DNA of 64,000 nt from Leptospira kobayashii (GTDB lineage Bacteria; Spirochaetota; Leptospiria; Leptospirales; Leptospiraceae), in NCBI RefSeq assembly GCF_003114835.2, contig NZ_AP025028.1, positions 2,322,001-2,386,000 on the forward strand, written 5' to 3'. Positions 30,453 through 40,207 of this stretch are shown here, in pieces. The number at the start of each line of letters is the position of its first letter. The first letter of the stretch is position 1. Below the pieces are notes generated by a model. That model had not been told where the DNA came from, did not search any database, and worked only from the letters and a program-made list of their open reading frames with translations. Position numbers and translations under genes: made by a program.

Positions 30453-31421
30453 ATGAAATCCTCCCTTCCCCAAATCAGTGTCATTGCCCCTTTTTATAAC
30501 GAAGAAACCGGAGCAAAAGAATTTTTTTTAAGAGTGGAATCCGTTCTTTCCAAACTCCCTTACTCGTACGAAATCATCGCAATCAATGACGGAAGTCGTG
30601 ACAACACTTTCCCGATTTTACTTTCGGAACAAAAAAGAAACCCTAAAATAAAGCTGCTGAATTTTTCCAGGAACTTCGGAAAAGAAGCCGCACTTTCGGC
30701 CGGACTCGCTTACAGCAGCGGAGATATGATCATTCCCATCGATTCCGATTTGCAAGACCCTCCGGAAATCATCCCGGATATGATTCAAAAATGGAAAGAA
30801 GGTTATGAAGTTATTTACGCAAAACGAAAGGAAAGGGCCGGAGAAACTTGGTTCAAAAAATTGACTGCGAATTTTTTTTACAAAAGCATCAGCTACATGA
30901 GTGACGTGGATATACCGAGAGATGTGGGAGATTTTCGCCTAATCGACCGTAAGGTGGTTGATGCGATCAATAGCCTGGGAGAGAGAAACAGATTTATGAA
31001 GGGGATCTTCGCTTGGGTGGGATTCAAACATACTTTCATCGAATATGACAGAGACGCCAGGTTTGAAGGAAATACGAAGTGGAATTATTGGAAGTTGTGG
31101 AATTTTGCTTTGGATGGAATTCTGATGTTTAGCACGATACCCCTCAAGATATGGAGTTATATCGGATTTGCGGTTTCGGGATTCGCTTTTTTTTATCTGA
31201 TCTTTCGGATCGTTCGGGTTTTGATTCGAGGGATAGATGTTCCTGGATACGATTCTACGATCGTAATCGTACTTTTTTTAGGCGGGATTCAGCTGATAGG
31301 AATCGGTGTTTTGGGTGAGTACATAGCGAGAGTGTTTCACGAAGTGAAACAAAGGCCGGTCTATTTGGTGAGTGAAACGATCGGTTTCAAAACGGATTCG
31401 AAGCCGAAAAAAAGAAAATAA
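30453..31421 (+). CDS. GtrB/DPM1-like GT2 glycosyltransferase with two C-terminal TM segments
   Basis: This 322-residue enzyme opens with ISVIAPFYNEE, continues with AINDGSRDNT, the acidic IDSDLQDPPE motif and the family segment RDVGDFRLIDRKV, and ends with two transmembrane helices (about 235-257 and 270-292). It matches GtrB-like enzymes that transfer glucose or a related sugar from a nucleotide donor to undecaprenyl phosphate. It diverges from the GT2 at 29548 across a 98-base gap in which I see no convincing promoter. It converges on the membrane protein at 31424, its probable partner. Confidence 0.88.
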   Translation: MKSSLPQISVIAPFYNEETGAKEFFLRVESVLSKLPYSYEIIAINDGSRDNTFPILLSEQKRNPKIKLLNFSRNFGKEAALSAGLAYSSGDMIIPIDSDLQDPPEIIPDMIQKWKEGYEVIYAKRKERAGETWFKKLTANFFYKSISYMSDVDIPRDVGDFRLIDRKVVDAINSLGERNRFMKGIFAWVGFKHTFIEYDRDARFEGNTKWNYWKLWNFALDGILMFSTIPLKIWSYIGFAVSGFAFFYLIFRIVRVLIRGIDVPGYDSTIVIVLFLGGIQLIGIGVLGEYIARVFHEVKQRPVYLVSETIGFKTDSKPKKRK

Positions 31422-31423
31422 AT

Positions 31424-33121
31424 CTATTTCCTTTTCATTACATAAAGAATGGGAATTCCCATTCTTTCCACAGTATGAATGATTTCACCGTGGTATTCTT
31501 TATGCAGATCGAACACTCTGGTTGTTAATAAATAATCGGAAGACTCATCTCTTTTTACAAAAAGGAATTTTTGTCTGCCGGAATGTTTCATTCGATCGAA
31601 ATGATCGATCTTCTCCATACTCTCCTCTGTAAATAAATTCGCTTTTGTGCGGGAGCTTGCAAACTGCCTGTATTCCAATTCCGATTGATAAAACTCTTGT
31701 TTGTTGAAATAATAATCCGACTGGCTTGCCGTAGCGGAATTGGCGACTCTTACCTGTCTCGAATCATCCTTCAAATGATCTTTCAGCCAAAGACTCCCCT
31801 CTTTGATACTTGTCGCCCAATAGTCCGAGTCGAATTTTTTCCAACCCTCTTCCATTCCCGAACTAAACGTACGGTTGAAATAAACATACTCGTAAGGATG
31901 CATCCTATACATAATGAAAAATACATCTAACATCGAAATGGCGACAAGGACTAAAGATAAAATTCGCAGTCTTTTACCAAGCTGGTCCGTGAGATCTGAA
32001 AAAACTTTCGCTAAGATGCAAATGATCGGCGGGATCACAAAAAATACCTGTCTATATCCGTTGTATAAAACTGGCTTTTTGATTATAATGATAAGAAGAG
32101 CACCTAGCCCGGCGCCTACCAATACCAGAAAACCTGTGTCCATCTTCAGGTTCCGAAAATATTCTTTTTTAAACAGAATCAAATAAACCAGTATGCCGAT
32201 GCTAATGACACAAATCAGAAATAGATAATCCGGCAGAGTGTAAGCAAAAAAGGTAGGGAGATATTTTCTTCCGATTTCAGGGGCTTTTATTTTTTCTCCT
32301 GCAAACATCACAGCACCTGCCCAGGGAAATTGAGACATGGTTTTGAAAGTTTGAATCGCATTCAAGACAGGCGATTTCAATAAATAGGGCCAGAAAAGAA
32401 GAGCGGTCGTATAGGAAATCAGAAAGAATTGTAATCCCTTGCCGATCCATACTTTCAAATTTTCCTTTAAATCGGAGTCTTTGCGATAAAGAAATACAAT
32501 CAGGAACAATCCGAAAAGAGGCAGGAGTAAAATTCCTAAAATCCGAACCCCAATGGCAAAGCCGGTAAAGACCGAAAATAAAAGAAAGTCGATAAACTTA
32601 GGAGACTTCTGCTTAGTATAACGAATGAAAAAATAAACAGCACCTATATAAAAACTGGAAAAGGGAATGTCTTTAGGATTAAAAAATATATGACCCGTGT
32701 ATTCGGGAATTCCCAAAAGAAAAAGACATGCGAAAAGCCCTACTCGCCTGGAAAAAGAAATTTCACATACTTTGTATACGAAATAAAATCCGAGAAGTCC
32801 GATCCATCCGTTGAAAAAATGTCTTACTTCGTAAATGGAATTCGATTTGAATAAATATAAAATCGAATTTGTAAATATTTGCGAAATCACATCATAGAAT
32901 CCGCCGTAATAGAAAAGATCTATATAAGATACTGAAACCGGATTTTTACCGAAAGACAAATAGTAATCAATGATAAAGTTACCGTAATTTTTATGAAACG
33001 TTTCATCATATGAGATTCCATAATCAGGAGCTAACAAAAAAGCTACCGGCAAAGAAATAATCAAAAATACGATAAAAGGATATCTTGAAATAAAACGCAT
33101 TAAGGATAGTATTTGCTTCAT
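31424..33121 (-). CDS. Polytopic GT-C-like glycosyltransferase (GT39 type)
   Basis: This 565-residue membrane protein has an N-terminal membrane segment, then DYGISYDETFHKNYG with the Asp-Glu pair of PMT-fold enzymes, GHIFFNPKDIPFS in a later loop, around ten membrane segments and a soluble C-terminal tail (about 430-565). It is likely to transfer a sugar from a lipid-linked donor. Its start overlaps the stop of the 2-hydroxyacid dehydrogenase gene by four bases, so the two are translated together. It ends two bases from the convergent GtrB-like gene. Confidence 0.76.
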   Translation of the reverse strand: MKQILSLMRFISRYPFIVFLIISLPVAFLLAPDYGISYDETFHKNYGNFIIDYYLSFGKNPVSVSYIDLFYYGGFYDVISQIFTNSILYLFKSNSIYEVRHFFNGWIGLLGFYFVYKVCEISFSRRVGLFACLFLLGIPEYTGHIFFNPKDIPFSSFYIGAVYFFIRYTKQKSPKFIDFLLFSVFTGFAIGVRILGILLLPLFGLFLIVFLYRKDSDLKENLKVWIGKGLQFFLISYTTALLFWPYLLKSPVLNAIQTFKTMSQFPWAGAVMFAGEKIKAPEIGRKYLPTFFAYTLPDYLFLICVISIGILVYLILFKKEYFRNLKMDTGFLVLVGAGLGALLIIIIKKPVLYNGYRQVFFVIPPIICILAKVFSDLTDQLGKRLRILSLVLVAISMLDVFFIMYRMHPYEYVYFNRTFSSGMEEGWKKFDSDYWATSIKEGSLWLKDHLKDDSRQVRVANSATASQSDYYFNKQEFYQSELEYRQFASSRTKANLFTEESMEKIDHFDRMKHSGRQKFLFVKRDESSDYLLTTRVFDLHKEYHGEIIHTVERMGIPILYVMKRK

Positions 33122-34107
33122 TGGTATTCGTATTCCGATATAGGAACTTCGCGTAACAATGGTAAGCCTTTTTTAAAACGAATCATATCTTCCGCCGCTT
33201 GTTTTTCCATATTCAATCTGCAATCATAAGAACAAGATCCCATATGTTGGGTCAGAATCACATTGTCCAGAGAAATAAAATCTCCGTTATACGGTTCTTT
33301 TTCAAAAACGTCCAATGCAGCACCCGCGATTTTGCCCTGCTTCAGAGATTCGTACAAATCTTTTTCATTCACAAGTTCTCCGCGCGCCGTATTGATAAGA
33401 AATGATTCCGGTTTAAAAAATTTCAAACTCTCTTTATTGATAAGTTCTTTAGTCAGTTTATAAGCGGGGACATGCAAACTGATCACGTCCGATCTGGAAT
33501 AAATTTCTTCTTTCGATGCAAAATGAATATCGAGTCCCAAGTCCGCGAGAGATTGCATTTCCGAAACGATATCCTTCTTATCATTTACAAGTATTTTGGG
33601 ACCGAAAGGCAAAAGAAGCCGTGCCACGTTTTTTCCCACTCTGCCGAATCCTATAAGCCCAATGACGGACTCCCCGATTCTTTTTCCGAAATGACGGACC
33701 CACTTCCCGTTCCGAATCTCCCGATCGGCAAGCCCCACTCTACGGGTTAAACTCAAAATAAGTCCGATTGTAAGTTCTGCTACCGCCATAGTAACCGCAT
33801 CAGGCGTATAACAGACCTTAATGTTTTTTTCTTTGCACTTCCATAAATCCACACTGTCAAGCCCTATCCCAACTCTGGAGATCAACTTCAGCCTGGAAGC
33901 CCCGGAAATCAATTCGCCCAGATCTTCCGTCCCTGCAATCAACCCGTCGCAATCGGATGCGAATTCAGCTATTTCGTACTTGGAAAGTTTACGGGAATGG
34001 GGATTGTATATAACTTCCAATCCCTCTTCTTCTTTCAGCAAATTACGAGGACTGGGGTCTACTTTGCCGAAAGGGAATGTAGATACAAAAATCTTAAAGG
34101 GTTTCAT
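33118..34107 (-). CDS. D-isomer-specific 2-hydroxyacid dehydrogenase (phosphoglycerate-dehydrogenase-like)
   Basis: The 329 residues have the D-2-hydroxyacid dehydrogenase fold. A substrate domain encloses an NAD-binding domain with GLIGFGRVGKNVARLL. The catalytic triad is visible as Arg in NTARGELV, Glu in DVFEKEP and His in LTQHMGS. The protein lacks the C-terminal ACT domain of long SerA enzymes. It oxidises or reduces a 2-hydroxy/2-oxo acid whose identity I cannot tell. Coupling by four bases to a membrane glycosyltransferase suggests that it supplies an acidic substituent or precursor to the polysaccharide rather than serine. Confidence 0.85.
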   Translation of the reverse strand: MKPFKIFVSTFPFGKVDPSPRNLLKEEEGLEVIYNPHSRKLSKYEIAEFASDCDGLIAGTEDLGELISGASRLKLISRVGIGLDSVDLWKCKEKNIKVCYTPDAVTMAVAELTIGLILSLTRRVGLADREIRNGKWVRHFGKRIGESVIGLIGFGRVGKNVARLLLPFGPKILVNDKKDIVSEMQSLADLGLDIHFASKEEIYSRSDVISLHVPAYKLTKELINKESLKFFKPESFLINTARGELVNEKDLYESLKQGKIAGAALDVFEKEPYNGDFISLDNVILTQHMGSCSYDCRLNMEKQAAEDMIRFKKGLPLLREVPISEYEYQ

Positions 34108-34190
34108 AATCGTTTTCTTTTCTCAATCATTTTCAAATAAAAACATTGTTAAAACAATCCATTTTCGTTTTTCTTACAAATAGAACTTGA

Positions 34191-34928
34191 ATGAAGATCT
34201 CCATTATAACAGCTGTTTATAACAGAAAAGACACAATCCGTCAATGCATTGAGTCCGTTCTTGCCCAAAAAAATATAACGATCGAATACATCATAGTAGA
34301 CGGCGGATCGAAAGACGGAACAAAGGAAATTATAGAATCCTACGGAAACAAGATTCAAAAATTTATCTCAGAACCGGACAAAGGGATTTATGATGCGTTG
34401 AATAAAGGGTTCCGTGCCGCGACGGGAGATGTGATCGGGCTACTTCATTCGGATGACAGATTTGCGGACGATTTAGTTCTCGCTAGGATTGCGGAAACAT
34501 TTTCAAAAGAGGATATCGATGCGGTTTTTGCGGATATTATTTTTGTAAATTCAACCGGCAAATTAATTCGCAGATACAAATCCGGTAATTTCAAACCTAA
34601 CGATTTTGCTTATGGAAAAATGCCGGCCCATCCCAGTTTTTATGCAAAGAAAGAAATATACGATCGTTTGGGATTATTCGACGTAAATTTCAAAATTGCC
34701 GCCGACTTTGAATTACTTGCCCGCTTTTTTAAAGCAAACATCCGTTATAAATACATTCCTGAAACTTGGGTGGTTATGCAAACCGGAGGGGAAAGTACGA
34801 AAAGTATCAAAAGCAATCTGCTTATCAATAGGGAAATCAAAGAAGCCTGCGACGAACTAGGGATCAAAACAAACTATTTCAAAATCTATTCCAAATATTT
34901 TACAAAACTCTTTGAGTTTATCGTTTAA
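34191..34928 (+). CDS. GT2 family glycosyltransferase
   Basis: This 245-residue soluble GT-A enzyme has ISIITAVYNRKDTI at its start, VDGGSKDGT and the acidic SDDRFADD region for nucleotide-sugar and metal binding, and the DKGIYDALNKG motif common in O-antigen GT2 enzymes. It stands alone on the plus strand between minus-strand genes, with an 83-base divergent gap before it and a 48-base convergent gap after it that contains no clear terminator. Sugar specificity is unknown. Confidence 0.86.
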   Translation: MKISIITAVYNRKDTIRQCIESVLAQKNITIEYIIVDGGSKDGTKEIIESYGNKIQKFISEPDKGIYDALNKGFRAATGDVIGLLHSDDRFADDLVLARIAETFSKEDIDAVFADIIFVNSTGKLIRRYKSGNFKPNDFAYGKMPAHPSFYAKKEIYDRLGLFDVNFKIAADFELLARFFKANIRYKYIPETWVVMQTGGESTKSIKSNLLINREIKEACDELGIKTNYFKIYSKYFTKLFEFIV

Positions 34929-34976
34929 AGAAAGATATTGGCAAAACCTGGCTCTAGGCTTGCGAAATCGAAAGGT

Positions 34977-36323
34977 TCATTCTCTATACAACAAAATCGG
35001 CATCATCTTATCAAATAGCGGATCAGTCAGTAACGTGTGCAGCCGAACCGCATCAGGATAAGGCAATTCCACTACCGGAGTCTTTGCAAGAAGAAACGGC
35101 AAGGAAGAACCTTTCTCTTTTACTTCCATTCGTTTTGCAGTAACCAATACAGATAACATCTTCTCCCTTTGCAAAAACAAACCCGCCCTTTCAAAAAAGC
35201 CATCCCTTATAATCCGATGGGCAAAAACAGCGGTTAGTATCAGGAAACTAAGATTGGCAAACAAAACGATCTTTCTTCGATTTACCAGGTTCACAAAGAC
35301 AAAAAACGAAAACAAAGGACCAAGAAATAAAATATCCAAATAACGATTTGCGATGCTTACTTCCGAACCGCCACCCCTTGCATACACAAGCAATAGAATT
35401 TGAGCATAGATCCAAATTTGCAAACTGATCAGATATTGAATGCGCAACTCTTTCAATTTTTCTCTTTTAAAAACCAAGAGGATAAAAAACAAAATGAATG
35501 TGAATCCGTGAATCAAATATCCCAAGCCCATTTTATTCACACCCGGCCAACGCAAATAAAACAATAATGAATTCAAATAGGAATGATAATCGGAAGCATG
35601 AAGTCCTTCATGGCCCGATGGCAATTTTGTAAAAAATATTTCAGAGATAAATAATAATAAAAATGAGGCTGAGATAAGGGCGGTTTTCTTTTTATTTTCA
35701 GAAAGACCGAAAATGATTTTCAAACAGGAAACGGTAAATATGACAAAGGCTACCAATGCTCCGCTTGCTATGTTAAAAAAAGCGAATACGGAAAATACGA
35801 AAGCTAATAAAATGGATTTGGAATTTGATTCTCCCAAAGAGAAATAATAGAGGGAGATAACGGAAAACAAAATCATAAAGTAAAATTGACTTTGAAATCC
35901 CCACAACATATTTTCCGTTCCTAAAGGAGCGGCAAAATATATTGCAATACCCAAACACGCCGGATAAGAACGATTGACAATAGTCTGAGCAAAAAAACCT
36001 GCGATCGCCGCAGGAATCATTGCCTGGATCTGCATCACAATTACAGTGCTCCAATAACCGTTTAACAAAAAAATAGCGATACTCAGGACTCTTGTAAAAA
36101 AAATACGATGTTCATTATGTTGGGAAATCAAATGCAATGGATTATAATTGCCACGTAAAATCGGCAAATAAATGGAATCCGCTTCACCATCCCACTGATC
36201 CCAGAAAGGAACATCCACGCCATACAGGCCGATCCAGATCAACCGAGCGGACCAAACCAGAAAGAAGACTGTTAAGAATGTTTGAAACTTCTGAATTTTT
36301 TTCTTCAAATGAAAGAAGGTCAT
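34977..36323 (-). CDS. Polytopic membrane protein, probable GT-C type glycosyltransferase
   Basis: This 448-residue protein has roughly ten hydrophobic segments. The first external loop carries VPFWDQWDGEADSIYL and then SQHNEHRIFFTRV, a pattern I associate with polysaccharide-locus membrane proteins of unknown reaction. The WDQWD acidic residues may replace the Asp-Glu pair of PMT enzymes. Its start overlaps the stop of a DPM1-like GT2 gene by four bases, as expected for a donor synthase/transferase pair. It is the last gene of the long minus-strand operon. Function is inferred from context. Confidence 0.62.
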   Translation of the reverse strand: MTFFHLKKKIQKFQTFLTVFFLVWSARLIWIGLYGVDVPFWDQWDGEADSIYLPILRGNYNPLHLISQHNEHRIFFTRVLSIAIFLLNGYWSTVIVMQIQAMIPAAIAGFFAQTIVNRSYPACLGIAIYFAAPLGTENMLWGFQSQFYFMILFSVISLYYFSLGESNSKSILLAFVFSVFAFFNIASGALVAFVIFTVSCLKIIFGLSENKKKTALISASFLLLFISEIFFTKLPSGHEGLHASDYHSYLNSLLFYLRWPGVNKMGLGYLIHGFTFILFFILLVFKREKLKELRIQYLISLQIWIYAQILLLVYARGGGSEVSIANRYLDILFLGPLFSFFVFVNLVNRRKIVLFANLSFLILTAVFAHRIIRDGFFERAGLFLQREKMLSVLVTAKRMEVKEKGSSLPFLLAKTPVVELPYPDAVRLHTLLTDPLFDKMMPILLYRE

Positions 36324-37078
36324 TTTATATCCGATTTCTCCGCCAAAAGATCATCAAGAATGAGCAATCTCTCAAACCAAATCTTAAGTAGTGTAGCAAG
36401 ATATCTTCTGCCCATAGCGCGAAGTTTTAGATTGGACTGACCCCACTTTCTTCCGTACCAGTTGATAGGAATGGATGCGATTTTATAATCGCGGATCAAT
36501 GCGGAAAGAGAAAGCTCGATTGTAATATTAAAATGACAGGCATGTAAGGGATGTATGTTTTTAATAACGGAAGCCCTGTATGCTTTGAATGCATTCGTTA
36601 AATCATTATGCCGGGTCAAAAACAATAATTGTAAAAAAGAATTCACGATTCTATTTACATAATATTTCACTATGGGATATTCTTTTACAACGGATCCGTT
36701 TCGGAAACGACTTCCGAATACACAATCATACCCTTCCTGTATTTTATTATAGTATCTGACTATATCTTCCGGGTCATCAGATAAATCCGCCATTACGATA
36801 ACAACTACATCGCCAGTAAAATTTTCCAATCCGGTCCGAATCGCTCTTCCGAATCCTCCGGGTGCTGTTCTCGAAACCAGTTTGACTTCAGGATATGATT
36901 TTTGTAATTCCTTTACTTTCTCCGGAGTTTTATCCTTACTATTATCATTTACGATCACGATCTCAAAAGGGATCTTGTCCTGTTTTAAAAAAGGAACGAT
37001 CTGAGAAACGGTAGGAATGATATTTTCCTCTTCATTATAAGCGGGAATGATAATGCTGAGTTTATCTTTCTTAATCAT
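36320..37078 (-). CDS. DPM1-like GT2 glycosyltransferase
   Basis: This 252-residue enzyme opens LSIIIPAYNEEENI and shows VIVNDNSKDKT, the acidic MADLSDDPE motif and GSRFRNGS, the usual marks of polyprenyl-phosphate sugar synthases. No C-terminal membrane segment is obvious. I start at ATG 37078, two bases after the upstream epimerase stop; the longer frame to 37150 adds unrelated residues overlapping that gene. It is coupled to the membrane protein downstream by a 4-base overlap. Confidence 0.86.
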   Translation of the reverse strand: MIKKDKLSIIIPAYNEEENIIPTVSQIVPFLKQDKIPFEIVIVNDNSKDKTPEKVKELQKSYPEVKLVSRTAPGGFGRAIRTGLENFTGDVVVIVMADLSDDPEDIVRYYNKIQEGYDCVFGSRFRNGSVVKEYPIVKYYVNRIVNSFLQLLFLTRHNDLTNAFKAYRASVIKNIHPLHACHFNITIELSLSALIRDYKIASIPINWYGRKWGQSNLKLRAMGRRYLATLLKIWFERLLILDDLLAEKSDIK

Positions 37079-37080
37079 GA

Positions 37081-38142
37081 TTAAATCCGCAAAGAAGTGG
37101 CATCGTAAATCTGAACAAGGATATCGTTTAAGTCGTAATTGTATTTCCAATCGGGATAATGTTTTTGAAATTTGCGGACATCACTGATGTACCAAATATG
37201 ATCTCCAATTCGATTGTCTTCCATGTAAGTATAGTTCATTTTTTTGCCGGTTATTTTTTCACATTGTTCTATCGCTTCCATCATGGAACAATTGGAATGT
37301 CTGCTTCCTCCAGCATTATAAACTTCTCCTGCCTTGGGATTTTTAAAAAAATGATAAAACATATTTACCAAATCATAACTATGAATATTATCCCGAACTT
37401 GTTTGCCTTTATATCCGAATACGTTATAATGCTGACCGGTGATTGCACACTTCATCAGATATGCAAGGAACCCATGTAATGCGGTGCCGGAATGGCCCGG
37501 CCCTGTCAAACATCCGCCTCTGAAGATACCTGTTCTTATCCCGAAGTATTTTCCATATTCCTGGACCATTACATCGGCTGCTACTTTTGAACTGCCGAAC
37601 AGGGAATGTTTCGTTTGATCGATGCTCATGGATTCGTCGATCCCGTATTGAAAGAAAGAATGTTTTTCATCAATCTCCCAGCGTTTTTCTTTTTCCACTA
37701 ACGGTAAGTAGTTGGGGGTGTCACCGTAAACCTTGTTGGTGGAAGTGAAGATGAAAACCGATTTGGGAGAATAAAGCCTGACCGCCTCAAGCAGAACGAG
37801 AGTCCCGTTCGCATTGACGGTAAAATCCTTAAACGGATCCTTAGCGGCCCAATCATGAGATGGTTGCGCCGCGGTATGAATCACAAGTTCGATATCATCA
37901 TTATATTCTTTAAAAATGGGAAAAATTGATTCCTGATTTCGAATGTCGACCGAATAATGTTTGTAATTCGGAATGGATTCCTCCAATTGTTTTCTTTGCC
38001 AATGAGTTGATGCTTCTTCTCCGAAAAAATCCTTACGCATATCATTGTCGATTCCGACGATCTGATATCCCTTGTTTGCAAAAAATCGGACGGACTCCGC
38101 ACCGATTAAACCTGCTGATCCTGTTATGATTACTACACCCAT
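37081..38142 (-). CDS. NAD-dependent sugar epimerase/dehydratase, CDP-paratose 2-epimerase-like
   Basis: This 353-residue extended SDR protein has the NAD motif [12 protein letters not shown] (residues 6-17), [12 protein letters not shown], a TSTNKVYG stretch, and a SLFGSSK segment where the catalytic Tyr-x-x-x-Lys would be; the Tyr position reads Phe here (FGSSK). The C-terminal half ([29 protein letters not shown]) resembles the RfbE group of CDP-paratose/tyvelose 2-epimerases. It is 11 bases after a related epimerase gene. The exact reaction is uncertain, and the Phe suggests altered chemistry. Confidence 0.78.
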   Translation of the reverse strand: MGVVIITGSAGLIGAESVRFFANKGYQIVGIDNDMRKDFFGEEASTHWQRKQLEESIPNYKHYSVDIRNQESIFPIFKEYNDDIELVIHTAAQPSHDWAAKDPFKDFTVNANGTLVLLEAVRLYSPKSVFIFTSTNKVYGDTPNYLPLVEKEKRWEIDEKHSFFQYGIDESMSIDQTKHSLFGSSKVAADVMVQEYGKYFGIRTGIFRGGCLTGPGHSGTALHGFLAYLMKCAITGQHYNVFGYKGKQVRDNIHSYDLVNMFYHFFKNPKAGEVYNAGGSRHSNCSMMEAIEQCEKITGKKMNYTYMEDNRIGDHIWYISDVRKFQKHYPDWKYNYDLNDILVQIYDATSLRI

Positions 38143-38153
38143 TTTACTTACCT

Positions 38154-39215
38154 TTATAATATATTAGCCAAAATCAAAGAGTTTTCTTGAATCCATACAT
38201 GGATTTCCTTCAAAATCGTTTCGGGGTCATACTTCGGTTGCCAACCGAAAGTATTTTTTACTTTAGTGCAATCGGAAAGATAAATTCGAATATCCGCCTG
38301 CCTGTCTTCAAGAACGGAATCAATTTCAATTTTGTTTCCTGTGATTCTCTGGCAGATTTCAGTGAGTTCCAAAAGACTTACACTTACTTTCCTACCCCCG
38401 CCTACATTGAAAGTTTGGCCGTCACTCAAATCCCAGTTGCCAAGTTGTAATTTAAGTAACGAATAAAGATCTTCCACATGAAGCAAATCCCTCACTTGTT
38501 TTCCCTTTCCACCGTACCCGAAGTATTTCAAACTTCTTTTATAGATATGAGAAGCTAACCAAAAGACAACGACACCTTGGTCGATTTTTCCCATTTGCCA
38601 AGGACCGGTAAGAACACCGCATCGATTGATAAGAGTCCTTAAACCGTAAGTATCTCCGTATTCCTGAATGATCAATTCGGAAGCGAGTTTTGTACTTCCG
38701 TAAAGAGATCTAGGTTTATCCAATGGGAACGATTCGGAAATTCCAAGCGGACCAACTCCGCTTAATTCCTGTTTATCGGTCCATTCGAAACGAGTTTCCG
38801 ATTCTTTCCATTCAGCTTGATTCAAAGATTCAATCGGATAAACTCTACTAGTTGAAAAAAATACGAAATCTGATCTGTCCCTTCTCGCCAATTCCAAACA
38901 GTTCAAAGTTCCGATTAAATTGGTTTGAATGAGATAATCGGGAGAACTATTGATACCCGCCATAACCGAAGGCTCCGCAGAACATTCCAAAATCAAATCA
39001 ATCTTAGGAAGTGCCAGCAGATCCTCCTTAATTCTGATATCTCCATGAAAGAACTCAATGGATTTGGAGCGTAATCTTGAAATATTTAATTCGGAACCTC
39101 TTCTTTTGAGATTGTCAAAGGAGATGATTTTATCATTCGGATTTTCTTCTTTCCAACGCAAAGCCAAATGTGATCCGAGAAATCCGGCGCCACCGGTAAC
39201 TAAAACTGTTTTCAT
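38154..39215 (-). CDS. NAD-dependent sugar epimerase, CDP-paratose 2-epimerase-like (RfbE group)
   Basis: This 353-residue extended SDR enzyme has [13 protein letters not shown] at the NAD site, a [12 protein letters not shown] segment much like RfbE enzymes, STSRVYP, and SLYGSTK providing the catalytic Tyr and Lys. [18 protein letters not shown] and [14 protein letters not shown] follow as in CDP-tyvelose epimerases. It may invert C2 of a CDP-3,6-dideoxyhexose made by the rfbFGH genes about 12 kb upstream. It overlaps the GT9 gene by four bases. The substrate is inferred, not proven. Confidence 0.8.
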   Translation of the reverse strand: MKTVLVTGGAGFLGSHLALRWKEENPNDKIISFDNLKRRGSELNISRLRSKSIEFFHGDIRIKEDLLALPKIDLILECSAEPSVMAGINSSPDYLIQTNLIGTLNCLELARRDRSDFVFFSTSRVYPIESLNQAEWKESETRFEWTDKQELSGVGPLGISESFPLDKPRSLYGSTKLASELIIQEYGDTYGLRTLINRCGVLTGPWQMGKIDQGVVVFWLASHIYKRSLKYFGYGGKGKQVRDLLHVEDLYSLLKLQLGNWDLSDGQTFNVGGGRKVSVSLLELTEICQRITGNKIEIDSVLEDRQADIRIYLSDCTKVKNTFGWQPKYDPETILKEIHVWIQENSLILANIL

Positions 39216-40207
39216 TTATTTTTTACCAAAATCATATCTATTCTTTTTAATATCTCCGCTTCCGATATCGATGTCAAACAAGGAATCTCTTCACATCCGT
39301 ATCGTCCACCTTTTCGAAAACAGGGCATACAATCGGGGGGATTCGCAGAAATAATAAATTCGGATTTAGGAGAATAAGGACCGTAAATCTTAGGGTCTGT
39401 CGCACCATGAATACTTAAGACAGGTAGATCCAATGCTGCGGCAATATGACCTATCCCGGAATCATTTGTAAGTACAAGTGAATATTGACTCAACTCACTG
39501 ACTAAATTAACAATGGAAAGATTTTCCTTTAACTGAAAAAAAGGAGTATTCCTTATGACTGAAAAATCGGCTAACAGGTCTTCTTCGCCAGGACCGATAT
39601 CAACCGTAACGGAACGCCCACTCCGAATCAGTTCTTTTATAATGGTTATGTATTTCGCGGCAGGATACCGTTTGAATTTGAATTTCGGGTCACATCCCGG
39701 ATGAATCCAGATTTTATCCACGGATCCGGTTTCAGCAATTAAAGAGTTCTGTTTGGGTAGAAAAGGTTGATATTTATCCTTATCCCCTCCCAAATATTCA
39801 ATGATTGATTTATTTTTTTCAACCGAATGAATATTTGAACGTACTCCTACATATCCTCTGATTCCGAAGGTATTCGAATCGCTGACAATGCATAATTTTT
39901 TAAAGCGAATTAGAAAACTTGCAAATAACGATTTGTAAAAATTAATCCCTGAAGAAAAAATAACGAGATCGAATTTAATATGAATTAAACCGAAAGCTAT
40001 TTTAAAAAAATCAAATGGCCTTGTTCTAACATTAAAAACTTCAGTCGCATCCCAACAATCATACATATCGGTGATTTGTTTGGTGCCTGGAGTACCCAAT
40101 ATCAGATGAAAACTGGATTGCGGAAATTTTTCCTTTAAAAAGGAAATCACCGGAGAGAAAAAAACAAAATCGCCGATTCCGGAAGTATGAACAATCAGTA
40201 TCTTCAT
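39212..40207 (-). CDS. GT9 family (heptosyltransferase-like) glycosyltransferase
   Basis: This 331-residue GT-B enzyme starts with ILIVHTSGIGDFVFFSPV, the N-terminal signature of ADP-heptose:LPS heptosyltransferases. The C-terminal donor site reads TNDSGIGHIAAALDLPVLS and GATDPKIYGPY. It should add a heptose or similar sugar to the lipopolysaccharide. I start it at ATG 40207, which overlaps the upstream GT2 stop by four bases (ATGA), rather than seven codons earlier. A Cys-rich stretch near the C-terminus (PDCMPCFRKGGRYGCEEIPC) is unusual and might bind metal. Confidence 0.87.
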   Translation of the reverse strand: MKILIVHTSGIGDFVFFSPVISFLKEKFPQSSFHLILGTPGTKQITDMYDCWDATEVFNVRTRPFDFFKIAFGLIHIKFDLVIFSSGINFYKSLFASFLIRFKKLCIVSDSNTFGIRGYVGVRSNIHSVEKNKSIIEYLGGDKDKYQPFLPKQNSLIAETGSVDKIWIHPGCDPKFKFKRYPAAKYITIIKELIRSGRSVTVDIGPGEEDLLADFSVIRNTPFFQLKENLSIVNLVSELSQYSLVLTNDSGIGHIAAALDLPVLSIHGATDPKIYGPYSPKSEFIISANPPDCMPCFRKGGRYGCEEIPCLTSISEAEILKRIDMILVKNK

